Part shown: positions 44,122 to 52,145 of the stretch, one piece after another
Numbering within the stretch: position 1 is the first letter of the stretch
Layout of the letters: every line of letters starts with the position of its first letter
Assembly (NCBI GenBank): GCA_003755025.1
Contig: RJVL01000002.1
Coordinates: forward strand, 186,001 to 250,000
Length of the DNA stretch: 64,000 bases
Source of the DNA: Diaphorobacter nitroreducens
Lineage (GTDB): Bacteria > Pseudomonadota > Gammaproteobacteria > Burkholderiales > Burkholderiaceae_C
Direction: 5' to 3'
The notes under the pieces: generated by a model
What the model saw: the letters and a program-made list of their open reading frames with translations, nothing else
Database searches by the model: none
What the model was told of the DNA's origin: nothing
Position numbers and translations under genes: made by a program

Positions 44122-46032
44122 ATGCCCGCAGCCCTGCCCCGCGTGCTGTCCGTCATCCCGCCGATGACGCAGCTCAACACGCCCTACCCCTCCACCGCCT
44201 ACCTCACGGGCTTTCTGCGCTCGCGCGGCGTGCCGGCGTGGCAGGAGGACCTGGCGATCGCGCTGGTGTTGCGGCTGCTCTCGCGCGACGGTCTCGCGCA
44301 GGTCGCCGAAAGGGCGCGGGCCCTGCCCGCAAACGCGCAGAGCCCGGCGGTGCAGTTCTTTCTTGCACAGCAGGAGCGGTACCTGGCCACCATCGGCCCA
44401 GCCATGGCCTTTTTGCAGGGGCGCGACAGCACCCTCGCGCACCGCATCGTGGGCCGCCACTACCTGCCGGAGGGGCCGCGCTTCGCGGCGCTGGACGTGT
44501 ACGAGGACGACGGCAGCGGCGACCCGCTGGGCTGGGCCTTCGGCGCCCTGGGCCTGACCGACAAGGCCAAGCATCTGGCCACGCTGTACCTCAACGACCT
44601 GGCGGACGTGCTGCAGGGCGCCGTGGACGCGCGTTTCGAGTTTGTGCGATACGCCGAACAGCTCGCCGGCAGCCAGCCCACGTTCGACCCGCTGGCCGAC
44701 GCGCTGGCGCAGGCGCCGACCTTCTTGGACGAGGTGCTGCAGCAGCTCACCCATGAGGCCGTCGCGCGCCACCAGCCCGGCGTGGTGCTGCTCTCGGTGC
44801 CCTTCCCGGGCTCGGTGTACGGCGCGTTTCGCATTGCCCAGGCCCTCAAGGCACAGCACCCGCACATCGTCACCGTGCTGGGCGGCGGCTTCGTCAACAC
44901 CGAGCTGCGCGAGCTGGCCGACCCACGGGTGTTCGATTTTTTCGACTACGTGACGCTGGACGCCGGCGAGCGCCCGCTGCTCGCGCTGCTGGAGCACCTG
45001 CAAGGCCAGCGCGGGCGCCAGCGGCTGGTGCGCACCTTTGTGCGCAATGACGATGGTGCCGTGCAGTACATTCACCTGGCAGAGCCCGACGTCGCCTTTG
45101 CCGAGATCGGCACGCCCACCTGGGACGGCCTGCCGCTTCAGCGCTATCTGTCGCTGCTGGACATGCTCAACCCCATGCACCGGCTGTGGAGCGACGGGCG
45201 CTGGAACAAGCTCACCGTGGCGCACGGCTGCTACTGGAAGAAGTGCAGCTTCTGCGACGTGAATCTGGACTACATCGGCCGCTACGAGGGCGCCAGCGCC
45301 CAGGTACTGGCCGACCGCATCGCGGCCATCGTGGCCGAGACCGGGCAGACCGGTTTTCACTTCGTCGATGAAGCCGCGCCGCCCAAGGCCCTCAAGGCGC
45401 TCGCGCAGGAGCTGATCGCACGCGGCACCGGCATCTCCTGGTGGGGCAACGTGCGCTTTGAAAAGACCTTCACGCCCGAGCTGGCCGAGCTGCTGGCCGA
45501 CGCGGGCTGCATCGCCATCTCGGGCGGGCTGGAGGTCGCCTCCGATCGGCTGCTGGGCCTGATGAAGAAGGGTGTCAGCGTGGACCAGGTGGCGCGCGTG
45601 ACCCGCGCATTCAGCGACGCGGGCATCCTAGTGCATGCCTACCTCATGTACGGCTTTCCGTCGCAGACCGTGCAGGACACGGTGGACGCACTGGAGTACG
45701 TGCGCCAGCTGTTCGGCAACGGCTGTATCCAGAGCGGGTTCTTTCACCGCTTCGCTTGCACCGTGCACTCGCCCGTGGGCCAGAACCCCGCGGAATACGG
45801 CATCACCCTCGCGCCGCTGCCGCCCGGCGGCTTCGCCAAGAACGACGTGGCCTTCGTCGACCCCACGGGCGTGGACCACGACGCACTGGGCGCGGGGCTC
45901 AAGAAAGCCATCTACAACTACATGCACGGCATCGGGCTGGAAGAGGACGTGCGCATGTGGTTCCCGTTCCGCGTACCCAAAACCACGGTCAAGCGCGACC
46001 GCATCGCACGGGCGCTGGCATCGCGCGGCTGA
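44122..46032 (+). CDS. B12-binding-domain radical SAM protein
   Basis: A 636-residue protein. The N-terminal half (about 170-290; VARHQPGVVLLSVPFPGSVY, HPHIVTVLGGGFVNTELREL) resembles a cobalamin-binding Rossmann domain. The radical SAM domain follows, with the cluster motif AHGCYWKKCSFCDVN (about 372-386), which spaces its cysteines Cx4Cx2C instead of CxxxCxxC. HFVDEAAPPKALKALAQELI and ISGGLEVASDRLLGLMKKGV are typical later blocks. The start is the ATG at 44122, with a TTG two codons upstream. Members methylate or rearrange natural products, lipids or tetrapyrroles; no pathway neighbours point to a substrate. It follows the diguanylate cyclase by 78 bp. Confidence 0.85.
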   Translation: MPAALPRVLSVIPPMTQLNTPYPSTAYLTGFLRSRGVPAWQEDLAIALVLRLLSRDGLAQVAERARALPANAQSPAVQFFLAQQERYLATIGPAMAFLQGRDSTLAHRIVGRHYLPEGPRFAALDVYEDDGSGDPLGWAFGALGLTDKAKHLATLYLNDLADVLQGAVDARFEFVRYAEQLAGSQPTFDPLADALAQAPTFLDEVLQQLTHEAVARHQPGVVLLSVPFPGSVYGAFRIAQALKAQHPHIVTVLGGGFVNTELRELADPRVFDFFDYVTLDAGERPLLALLEHLQGQRGRQRLVRTFVRNDDGAVQYIHLAEPDVAFAEIGTPTWDGLPLQRYLSLLDMLNPMHRLWSDGRWNKLTVAHGCYWKKCSFCDVNLDYIGRYEGASAQVLADRIAAIVAETGQTGFHFVDEAAPPKALKALAQELIARGTGISWWGNVRFEKTFTPELAELLADAGCIAISGGLEVASDRLLGLMKKGVSVDQVARVTRAFSDAGILVHAYLMYGFPSQTVQDTVDALEYVRQLFGNGCIQSGFFHRFACTVHSPVGQNPAEYGITLAPLPPGGFAKNDVAFVDPTGVDHDALGAGLKKAIYNYMHGIGLEEDVRMWFPFRVPKTTVKRDRIARALASRG

Positions 46033-46243
46033 CTGCAATGTGCCATGGCCGGTTGCGCGGGGGCGTCAGAGTCCGCGAGACCCTGTGGCGGGTGCCAACG
46101 CGGAACATGGCCTCCACCACCTGTCATTGCGTATAGCAGCCCCGGCAACCCGCGCAGTCAGGGCGCCCGGTAGGTCAACGCATGGCGTCAACGCTGCCTC
46201 GACAGGCTGACTTCTGAACAAGAAAAGAGCGCCTCCGCCATTT

Positions 46244-46261
46244 TTCGCACAATTGTGCTAA
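46244..46261. promoter_or_regulatory. Palindromic operator 1 of the TetR unit
   Basis: TTCGCACAATTGTGCTAA, with a perfect 12-bp core GCACAATTGTGC, ending 13 bp before the tetR start. A closely similar 18-mer occurs at 46923-46940, so it is likely the regulator's own operator. Confidence 0.75.
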
Positions 46262-46274
46262 ATTGCGCTCCATC

Positions 46275-46877
46275 ATGGATGCCAAGACCCAGAAGGCGGA
46301 ATTCACACGCATGGCCATCATCGGCGCGGCGCTGGACCTGGCCGCGGCCGAGGGGCTGGAGGCCATCACGCTGCAGGCCGTGGCCGACCGCGTGCAGCTG
46401 TCCAAGAGCGGCGTGTTCTCTCGCGTGGGTTCGCGCGAGGCGCTGCAGAAGGCCGTGATCGAGGAATTCGGTCGCCGCTTCATCGCCGACGTGTTCGTGC
46501 CCGCCATGCAGCAGCCCAAGGGCCTGCCGCGCCTGGACACCATCGTGCGGCGCTGGATCGCGCGCACCCGCGACGTGGAGGCCCACCAGGGTTGCATTTT
46601 CACGGCCGGCGCGTTCGAGCTGGACGACCGCGAAGGCGAGCTGCGCGACCTGCTGCTCAGCGAGGTGCTGCGCTGGCGCGCCGCGCTGCGCCGCACGGTG
46701 TTGCAGGCCGTCGAGGCCGGGCATCTGCGCGCCGATACGTCCGCCGACCAGCTGGCGGGCGAGATCAGCGCGCTCATCATGGGCCAGCTGCACGACGTGC
46801 GCTTCCTGCGCGACCCGCAGGCGGCGCATCGCACCGAGGCGTCCTGGGAGCGCCTGGTCAAGAGTTACCAAGCCTGA
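46275..46877 (+). CDS. TetR-family regulator with paired operators
   Basis: A 200-residue TetR protein: helix-turn-helix AAIIGAALDLAAAEG-like N-terminus (FTRMAIIGAALDLAAAEGLE) with LQAVADRVQLSKSGVFSRVG (about 12-58). The C-terminal domain (VEAHQGCIFTAGAFELDDRE) resembles the YsiA-like group. The start at 46275 is preferred over an upstream TTG. Near-identical 18-bp palindromes precede this gene and the downstream miniprotein/hydrolase pair, so it probably represses itself and them. The effector is unknown; the downstream hydrolase suggests a lipid, acyl or ester ligand. Confidence 0.88.
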   Translation: MDAKTQKAEFTRMAIIGAALDLAAAEGLEAITLQAVADRVQLSKSGVFSRVGSREALQKAVIEEFGRRFIADVFVPAMQQPKGLPRLDTIVRRWIARTRDVEAHQGCIFTAGAFELDDREGELRDLLLSEVLRWRAALRRTVLQAVEAGHLRADTSADQLAGEISALIMGQLHDVRFLRDPQAAHRTEASWERLVKSYQA

Positions 46878-46922
46878 ATCCGCGGGGCGTGGCACGGAAC
46901 CCTTGTTTTTCTTTTCCCAAAT

Positions 46923-46940
46923 TTCGCACAACCGTGCGAA
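46923..46940. promoter_or_regulatory. Palindromic operator 2 of the TetR unit
   Basis: TTCGCACAACCGTGCGAA lies 13 bp before the 37-residue ORF. It matches operator 1 (TTCGCACAATTGTGCTAA) at 15 of 18 positions, including both outer arms. It implies a separate promoter for the miniprotein/hydrolase pair. Confidence 0.75.
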
Positions 46941-46953
46941 TAAAGGAGCAATC

Positions 46954-47067
46954 ATGCTGATCATGCTTTTCATCGCGGCCGTCGTGGCCGCCCTGCGCCT
47001 GTCCTGGTGTGCGCTGCGGCTGCTGCGCGCCCTGCCACGCAGCAATGCCGACTGGATCTTCTACTGA
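46954..47067 (+). CDS. 37-residue membrane miniprotein
   Basis: ATG at 46954 follows a strong ribosome site (AAAGGAGCAATC). The product has 37 residues: one hydrophobic helix (LIMLFIAAVVAALRLSW), then a basic segment (CALRLLRALPRSN) and the end ADWIFY. It ends 9 bp before the hydrolase start, so both share the TetR-type operator and promoter. Its position, ribosome site and membrane-helix composition argue that it is translated. It might anchor or regulate the hydrolase; no family is recognised. Confidence 0.7.
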   Translation: MLIMLFIAAVVAALRLSWCALRLLRALPRSNADWIFY

Positions 47068-47076
47068 GCCCACACC

Positions 47077-48015
47077 ATGACCCCCACCGCATTGCAGACC
47101 ACTCCTGCCTACTACCGTAACGTCACGGGCGTGCGCGCCCTGCGCTGGGCGATGGCCGCCACCCAGCGGCTGTGGCCCACGCTGGCGGTGCGCGCGGCCT
47201 ACCGGCTGTTCGGCACGCCGCTGCCGCTGCGCCGGCCGGCCCGCAACGCGCCCTGGGGCGCCCTCTGGCGCGTGGAGCGCTGGCCGTTTGAGGACGCCGA
47301 GATCACCCTCTACCGCCACCACGCCGCACAGGGCCCCACGGCCCTGCTGCTGCACGGATGGGGCGGCCAGGCGGGGCAGATGCAGAGGCTGGCCGACGCA
47401 CTGGCGGACGGCGGCCTGGCCCCCGTGCTGGTGGACATGCCGGCGCATGGCCGCAGCCGCGGCCGGGTGAGCAACCTCCCTCAGTTCTCCCGCGCGCTGG
47501 AGTACGTGGCCGAGCGACTGCGCGCCGAGGGCGCGTCGCTGGGCGCCGTGGTCGCGCATTCGCTGGCGGCCAACGCCGCGGCGCATGCGGCCAGTCGGGG
47601 CCTGCCCGCGGATCGGCTGGTGCTGCTGGCGCCTCCGGCCTCGCCACACGAGTTCACGCGGGTGTTCGCCCAGGTGTTCGGTCTGACGGAGCGCACCCGC
47701 GCGGCCATGCAGCAGCGCATCGAGGCGCGCGAGGGCATCCTGATGCGCCAGTTCGAGCCCGCCGCCGTGGGCCCGCGCGTGGCCGTGCCCACGCTGGTGG
47801 TGCACGACCGCGGCGACCGCGTGAACCGCCTTGCCGATGGCGAGGCTTTCCGCGACGCGATCGCTGGCGCGCGCCTGCTGGTCACCGAGGGGCTGGGGCA
47901 CAGGGGCATGCTGCAAGCGCCCGAGGTGCTGCAGGCGGTGGCCGCCTTCGCGCAGGCGGCACCGGCACCAGGCAAACAGGATGAACAAGCCCTAACATCG
48001 CCCCACTTTTCATAA
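47077..48015 (+). CDS. Alpha/beta hydrolase, TetR-regulated
   Basis: A 312-residue alpha/beta-hydrolase. [14 protein letters not shown] (about 90-103) is the HG oxyanion motif. The nucleophile lies in [11 protein letters not shown] (Ser about 163), where Ala replaces both glycines of GxSxG. The acid lies in VHDRGDRVN (about 249) and the His in EGLGHRGML (about 271). A basic N-terminal part ([16 protein letters not shown]) may contact the membrane. The triad looks complete. It follows the miniprotein by 9 bp under the second TetR operator. An esterase or thioesterase acting on a membrane-derived or toxic compound is plausible; the substrate is unknown. Confidence 0.85.
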   Translation: MTPTALQTTPAYYRNVTGVRALRWAMAATQRLWPTLAVRAAYRLFGTPLPLRRPARNAPWGALWRVERWPFEDAEITLYRHHAAQGPTALLLHGWGGQAGQMQRLADALADGGLAPVLVDMPAHGRSRGRVSNLPQFSRALEYVAERLRAEGASLGAVVAHSLAANAAAHAASRGLPADRLVLLAPPASPHEFTRVFAQVFGLTERTRAAMQQRIEAREGILMRQFEPAAVGPRVAVPTLVVHDRGDRVNRLADGEAFRDAIAGARLLVTEGLGHRGMLQAPEVLQAVAAFAQAAPAPGKQDEQALTSPHFS

Positions 48016-48028
48016 CAAGGAGTGATTG

Positions 48029-49315
48029 ATGGGACTTTTCCAATGGACGGAGCGCCCGGCGCAGGTGCTGCAATCGGGCGGGGTGATCGGCCCCGACGAA
48101 CGCCTGCCCTGGCCGCAAACGGGGCTGATGGGCATCCAGCACGTGATTGCCATGTTCGGCGCCACGGTGCTGGCGCCCATCCTGATGGGGTTCGACCCCA
48201 ACGTGGCGGTGCTGATGAGCGGCATCGGCACGCTGATCTTCTTCCTCATCACCGGCGGCAAGGTCCCGAGCTACCTGGGCTCGTCGTTCGCCTTCATCGG
48301 CGTGGTGATCGCGGCCACGGCCTATGCAGGCAAGGGGCCCAACGCCAACATCGGCGTGGCGCTGGGCGGCATCATCGCCTGCGGCCTGGTGTACACGCTG
48401 GTGGGCGTGGTGGTGCACCTGGTGGGCACGGGCTGGATCGAGCGCTTCATGCCCCCGGTGGTCACCGGCGCGGTGGTGGCCGTGATCGGGCTGAACCTGG
48501 CCGGCATCCCCATCAAGAACATGGCGGCCAACAACTTCGAGGCCTGGATGCAGGCCCTGACCTTCGTGTGTGTGGCGCTGGTGGCGGTATTCACCAGCGG
48601 CATGCTGCAGCGCCTGCTGATCCTGGTGGGACTGATCATCGCCAGCCTGCTGTACGCGCTGCTGACCAACGGCATGGGCCTGGGCAAGCCGATCGACGTG
48701 TCGGGCATCGCCAACGCCGCCTGGTTTGGCCTGCCGCAGTTCCATGCGCCGGTGTTCGAGGCCAACGCCCTGCTGCTCATCGTGCCCGTGGTCATCATCC
48801 TGGTGGCCGAGAACCTGGGCCACATCAAGGCCGTGACGGCCATGACCGGCAAGAACCTGGACCAGTACATGGGCCGCGCCTTCATCGGCGACGGCGTGGC
48901 GACGATGGTGAGCGGCGCGGCCGGCGGCACGGGCGTGACGACGTACGCCGAGAACATCGGCGTGATGGCCGCCACGCGCATCTACTCCACGGCGGTGTTC
49001 CTGGTCGCGGCGCTGCTGGCGGTGCTGCTGGGCTTCTCGCCCAAGTTCGGCGCGCTGATCCAGGCGATCCCGCTGCCGGTGATGGGCGGCGTGTCCATCG
49101 TGGTGTTCGGCCTGATTGCGATTGCCGGCGCCAAGATCTGGGTGGACAACCGGGTGGACTTCTCGCAGAACAAGAACCTCATCGTGGCGGCGATCACGCT
49201 GATCCTGGGCACGGGCGAATTCACGCTGAAGTTCGGCGACTTCGCGCTGGGCGGCATCGGCACCGCGACCTTCGGCGCCATCGTGCTCTACGCGGCCCTG
49301 AACCGCGGCAAGTAA
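48029..49315 (+). CDS. NCS2-family uracil/xanthine permease
   Basis: A 428-residue inner-membrane protein with about 14 transmembrane segments, a proton-coupled nucleobase symporter. Family motifs include [33 protein letters not shown] and [11 protein letters not shown], which contains a substrate-binding glutamate, and [19 protein letters not shown], which contains the second. By eye it is closer to RutG than to UraA, but no rut genes are nearby, so the substrate (uracil, thymine or xanthine) is open. The ATG at 48029 has AAGGAG six bases upstream. It begins 13 bp after the hydrolase stop and might be in the same transcript. Confidence 0.9.
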   Translation: MGLFQWTERPAQVLQSGGVIGPDERLPWPQTGLMGIQHVIAMFGATVLAPILMGFDPNVAVLMSGIGTLIFFLITGGKVPSYLGSSFAFIGVVIAATAYAGKGPNANIGVALGGIIACGLVYTLVGVVVHLVGTGWIERFMPPVVTGAVVAVIGLNLAGIPIKNMAANNFEAWMQALTFVCVALVAVFTSGMLQRLLILVGLIIASLLYALLTNGMGLGKPIDVSGIANAAWFGLPQFHAPVFEANALLLIVPVVIILVAENLGHIKAVTAMTGKNLDQYMGRAFIGDGVATMVSGAAGGTGVTTYAENIGVMAATRIYSTAVFLVAALLAVLLGFSPKFGALIQAIPLPVMGGVSIVVFGLIAIAGAKIWVDNRVDFSQNKNLIVAAITLILGTGEFTLKFGDFALGGIGTATFGAIVLYAALNRGK

Positions 49316-49348
49316 GGCTGGGCGGGAGCGCCCAGGCGCGCTCCCATA

Positions 49349-49443
49349 TCCATAGCTGCTAGCGCTTATTCTGAAACGATTCAAGGCACTTTCCGCCTTG
49401 ATAATCAACCGTAACAAGCGCCAACAGCTCTTTTTTTAGTAGC
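49349..49443 (+). repeat. Dispersed repeat, copy 11, long variant
   Basis: CCATAGCTGCTAGCGCTTAT, an internal part with CAAGGC and GCCTTGAT pairing, then CAAGCGCCAACAGCTC and a T-run. About 95 bp, lying between the permease and the convergent zinc-ribbon gene. With its internal hairpin and T-run it could also act as a terminator. Confidence 0.75.
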
Positions 49444-49450
49444 AAACAGA

Positions 49451-50182
49451 TCAACGCCGCAGCAGTGACCACACCATCTCGATGCCCGCCGTGAGCAGGT
49501 CGAACTCGTCGCTGCGCGTGCCCTCCAGCCGTTCGCGCTGGCGCGCACGCTCCTCCCGCGCACGGTTGCGCTCCAGCGCCACCAGCGCGTCGGCCAGGGC
49601 GTCGGGCGAGGCGGCGTCCGCCGGCGCGGTCTGACGGGCGGCGCTGCCGTGGCGCGCCAGGGCCTTGTCCACCGCCTGCGGGTCCAGCAGCGACAGGGCC
49701 GAGCGGCAGTAAGGGCAGGCGTGGTCGTGACGGATGTCCACGGTGCCGCCGCAGCTTGTGCAGTTGATGGTGCCCACACGCTCGGCCAGCGCCTCGATCT
49801 CCATCGTGGACAGGTGCCGCACGAAGCCCTTCTCGACCATGAACGAGCCAAAGGTCGAAAAGCGCCCGTGGCGCGCCGCGCAGCGGTAGGTGACGTAGCG
49901 CCCGCCCTGCGCCACGTCGTAGCCCTTGGCCAGCGCCTGGCTGCAGCGCGGGCAGCGCAGCCGGTCGGCCAGCGGGTGGTGTGCGTCGCCTCGGTGCTGG
50001 TGCAGCAGCTCGAACAGCTCCAGCACGGCCGCCGGCGCCAGGCGCGTGTTCTCCTGCGGGTCGAACCACATGCCCTGGCAGGCAAAGCACAGGTCCAGCT
50101 CCAGCGTGCCTCCGGTGCTGGCGGCAAATCGCCGGATCTCGGAGGGCTGGCGGCACGAGGGGCAAAGCGGTGTGAACGGCAT
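49451..50182 (-). CDS. Zinc-ribbon (zf-TFIIB-type) protein
   Basis: A 243-residue soluble protein with three or more CxxC pairs: PLCPSCRQP (about 6-14), LCFACQGMWFDPQENTRL (about 31-48, the zf-TFIIB signature), RCPRCSQAL (about 75-83), then NCTSCGGT with CPYCRSA (about 140-163). Several zinc ribbons in tandem suggest an RNA- or protein-binding role. A basic, coiled-coil-like C-terminus (ALERNRAREERARQRERLEG) follows. No enzyme motif is visible and function is unknown. It converges on the permease gene with a long dispersed repeat between. Confidence 0.78.
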   Translation of the reverse strand: MPFTPLCPSCRQPSEIRRFAASTGGTLELDLCFACQGMWFDPQENTRLAPAAVLELFELLHQHRGDAHHPLADRLRCPRCSQALAKGYDVAQGGRYVTYRCAARHGRFSTFGSFMVEKGFVRHLSTMEIEALAERVGTINCTSCGGTVDIRHDHACPYCRSALSLLDPQAVDKALARHGSAARQTAPADAASPDALADALVALERNRAREERARQRERLEGTRSDEFDLLTAGIEMVWSLLRR

Positions 50183-50269
50183 GGTGGACGCGATCGTACT
50201 GCCTGCCCGGCCGTTGCCGCGACGCGGCCGTGCCTGCGCGTGCGGCCTGCGTCAGCGCGGTGTAAGGCC

Positions 50270-50281
50270 AGGGTTATCCCT
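50270..50281. promoter_or_regulatory. AGGG-N4-CCCT palindrome upstream of the CoA-transferase
   Basis: AGGGTTATCCCT, similar to the site at 21487. It lies 101 bp before the GTG start and just before an AT-rich stretch (TAAGATTTACGCTCTTTTTT). Confidence 0.35.
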
Positions 50282-50381
50282 AGCCGCGCACGGAGCGGCT
50301 GCTAAGATTTACGCTCTTTTTTGCGCCCCGCGCCAGCTGCCCGCCAGGCCTGCACGGGGCGCTTGTCCGTCTGGAGTTAGC

Positions 50382-51902
50382 GTGTCCACCTCGTCGTCCC
50401 CCCGTATCCAGCACCCCGGTCTGGCCCAGAAAATCATGAGCGCGGCCGAAGCCGCGGCCCTGATCCCGGCCGGCGCCAATATCGGCATGAGCGGCTTCAC
50501 CGGCGCGGGCTATCCCAAGCAGGTGCCCCAGGCGCTGGCCGCGCGCATCGAGGCCGAGCATGCAGCAGGCCGGCCGTTCCAGGTCAACGTGTGGACAGGC
50601 GCCTCCACCGCGCCCGAACTGGACGGCGCGCTGGCCAAGGTGAACGGCATCCACCAGCGCCTGCCGTTCCAGTCGGACCCGATCTGCCGCGACAAGATCA
50701 ACGCGGGCGAGGTGCACTACCTGGACATCCACCTCTCGCACGTGGCGCAGCACGCGTGGTTCGGCTTCCTGGGCCCCATGCAGGTGGCCGTGGTGGAGGT
50801 GCTGGGCATCCTGCCCGACGGCCGCCTGATCCCCTCGTCCGCCGTGGGCAACAACAAGACCTGGCTGGAGATCGCCGACAAGGTGATCCTCGAGGTGAAC
50901 TCGCTGCCCCCGATCGAGATGGAGGGCATGCACGACATCTACTACGGCACGGCCATCCCGCCGCGCCGCCAGCCTATCCACCTGACGCAGGCCACCGAGC
51001 GCATCGGCGAGCCCTACCTGCGCGTGGACCCGTCCAAGGTGATCGCGGTGGTCCAGACGCACCAGCGCGACCGCGACACGGCCTTCGCCAAACCCGACGC
51101 AGTCTCCAACCAGATCGCGGCGCACATCATCGACTTCCTGGCCCACGAGGTGAAGGTGGGCCGACTGCCCAAGAACATGCTGCCGCTGCAGTCGGGCGTG
51201 GGCAACGTGGCCAACGCGGTGCTGACCGGGCTGCTGGACGGCCCGTTCGACGAACTGCTGGGCTTCACCGAGGTGCTGCAGGACGGCATGCTGGAGCTGA
51301 TCAAGCGCGGCAAGATGACTGCGGCGTCGGCCACCGCGATCTCGCTGAGCAGCGAGGCGCTGAAGGACTTCAACGAGCACATTGCCTTCTACCGCGACCG
51401 CATCGTGCTGCGCCCGCAGGAGATCAGCAACCACCCCGAGCTGGTGCGGCGCCTGGGCGTGATCGCCATGAACGCCATGATCGAGGCCGACATCTACGGC
51501 AACATCAATTCCACGCACGTGATGGGCTCGGCCATGATGAACGGCATCGGCGGCTCGGGCGACTATGCGCGCAACGGCTACCTGTCGTTCTTCGTCACGC
51601 CCTCGGTGGCCAAGGGCGGCAAGGTGAGCTGCATCGTGCCCATGGTCTCGCACGTGGACCACACCGAGCACGACACGCAGATCATCGTCACCGAGCAGGG
51701 CCTGGCCGACCTGCGCGGCCTGTCGCCACGCCAGCGCGCGCAGGTCATCATCGACAAGTGCGCGCACCCGGACTTCCGCCCGCTGCTGCAGGACTATTTC
51801 GACCGCGCGCGCAGCAAGGGCGCGCAGCACACGCCCCACATCCTGGGCGAGGCCTTGTCCTGGCACGAGCGCTGCCTGGCCACGGGCAGCATGCTGCCCT
51901 GA
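50382..51902 (+). CDS. Acetyl-CoA hydrolase/succinate CoA-transferase family protein
   Basis: The frame is open from 49926, but a GTG at 50382 with GGAG six bases upstream gives a 506-residue protein of family length. HPGLAQKIMSAAEAAALIPA and MSGFTGAGYPKQVPQALAAR begin the fold; PLQSGVGNVANAVLTGLL and NSTHVMGSAMMNGIGGSGDY are conserved blocks of the Cat1/AarC family, with VTEQGLADLRGLSPRQRAQ near the end. These enzymes exchange CoA between acetyl-CoA, succinyl-CoA and free acids, or hydrolyse acetyl-CoA. A role in acetate overflow or re-use is inferred. It is monocistronic. Confidence 0.9.
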   Translation: MSTSSSPRIQHPGLAQKIMSAAEAAALIPAGANIGMSGFTGAGYPKQVPQALAARIEAEHAAGRPFQVNVWTGASTAPELDGALAKVNGIHQRLPFQSDPICRDKINAGEVHYLDIHLSHVAQHAWFGFLGPMQVAVVEVLGILPDGRLIPSSAVGNNKTWLEIADKVILEVNSLPPIEMEGMHDIYYGTAIPPRRQPIHLTQATERIGEPYLRVDPSKVIAVVQTHQRDRDTAFAKPDAVSNQIAAHIIDFLAHEVKVGRLPKNMLPLQSGVGNVANAVLTGLLDGPFDELLGFTEVLQDGMLELIKRGKMTAASATAISLSSEALKDFNEHIAFYRDRIVLRPQEISNHPELVRRLGVIAMNAMIEADIYGNINSTHVMGSAMMNGIGGSGDYARNGYLSFFVTPSVAKGGKVSCIVPMVSHVDHTEHDTQIIVTEQGLADLRGLSPRQRAQVIIDKCAHPDFRPLLQDYFDRARSKGAQHTPHILGEALSWHERCLATGSMLP

Positions 51903-52145
51903 GGGCCCAGCCGTCCCTGGCGCCCCGGGGCCTACAGAAAGAACGGAGAACTGGCGCGCCCCAGGCAAGGGCCTGGACCGGCCGCGCCGCCCCCTGGCCG
52001 TGGGGCGCGCCCCCTGCCCGCATCGCGCAGCAAATACGAGAGCGGGACTGCGGGGCGCGCTAGCTGCCTGCGCAGGCTTGGACGGCCCCGAAGGGCTGCT
52101 GCCTTGGGCTGCACCGAGGCGCAAAGCGCCTCAGCGGTGCCGTGT
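51903..52145. other. GC-rich intergenic region
   Basis: A 243-bp gap between the CoA-transferase and a convergent binding-protein gene, with several short GC-rich inverted repeats such as AGGCGCAAAGCGCCT (52119-52133). No convincing ORF, T-tract terminator or AGCGCTT repeat. Confidence 0.4.

Noticed and set aside
49926-50381. N-terminal extension of the acetyl-CoA hydrolase/CoA-transferase frame
   Set aside because: The open frame begins at 49926 but overlaps the zinc-ribbon gene on the other strand, and the extra residues do not resemble the family. The GTG at 50382 with a ribosome site is better.
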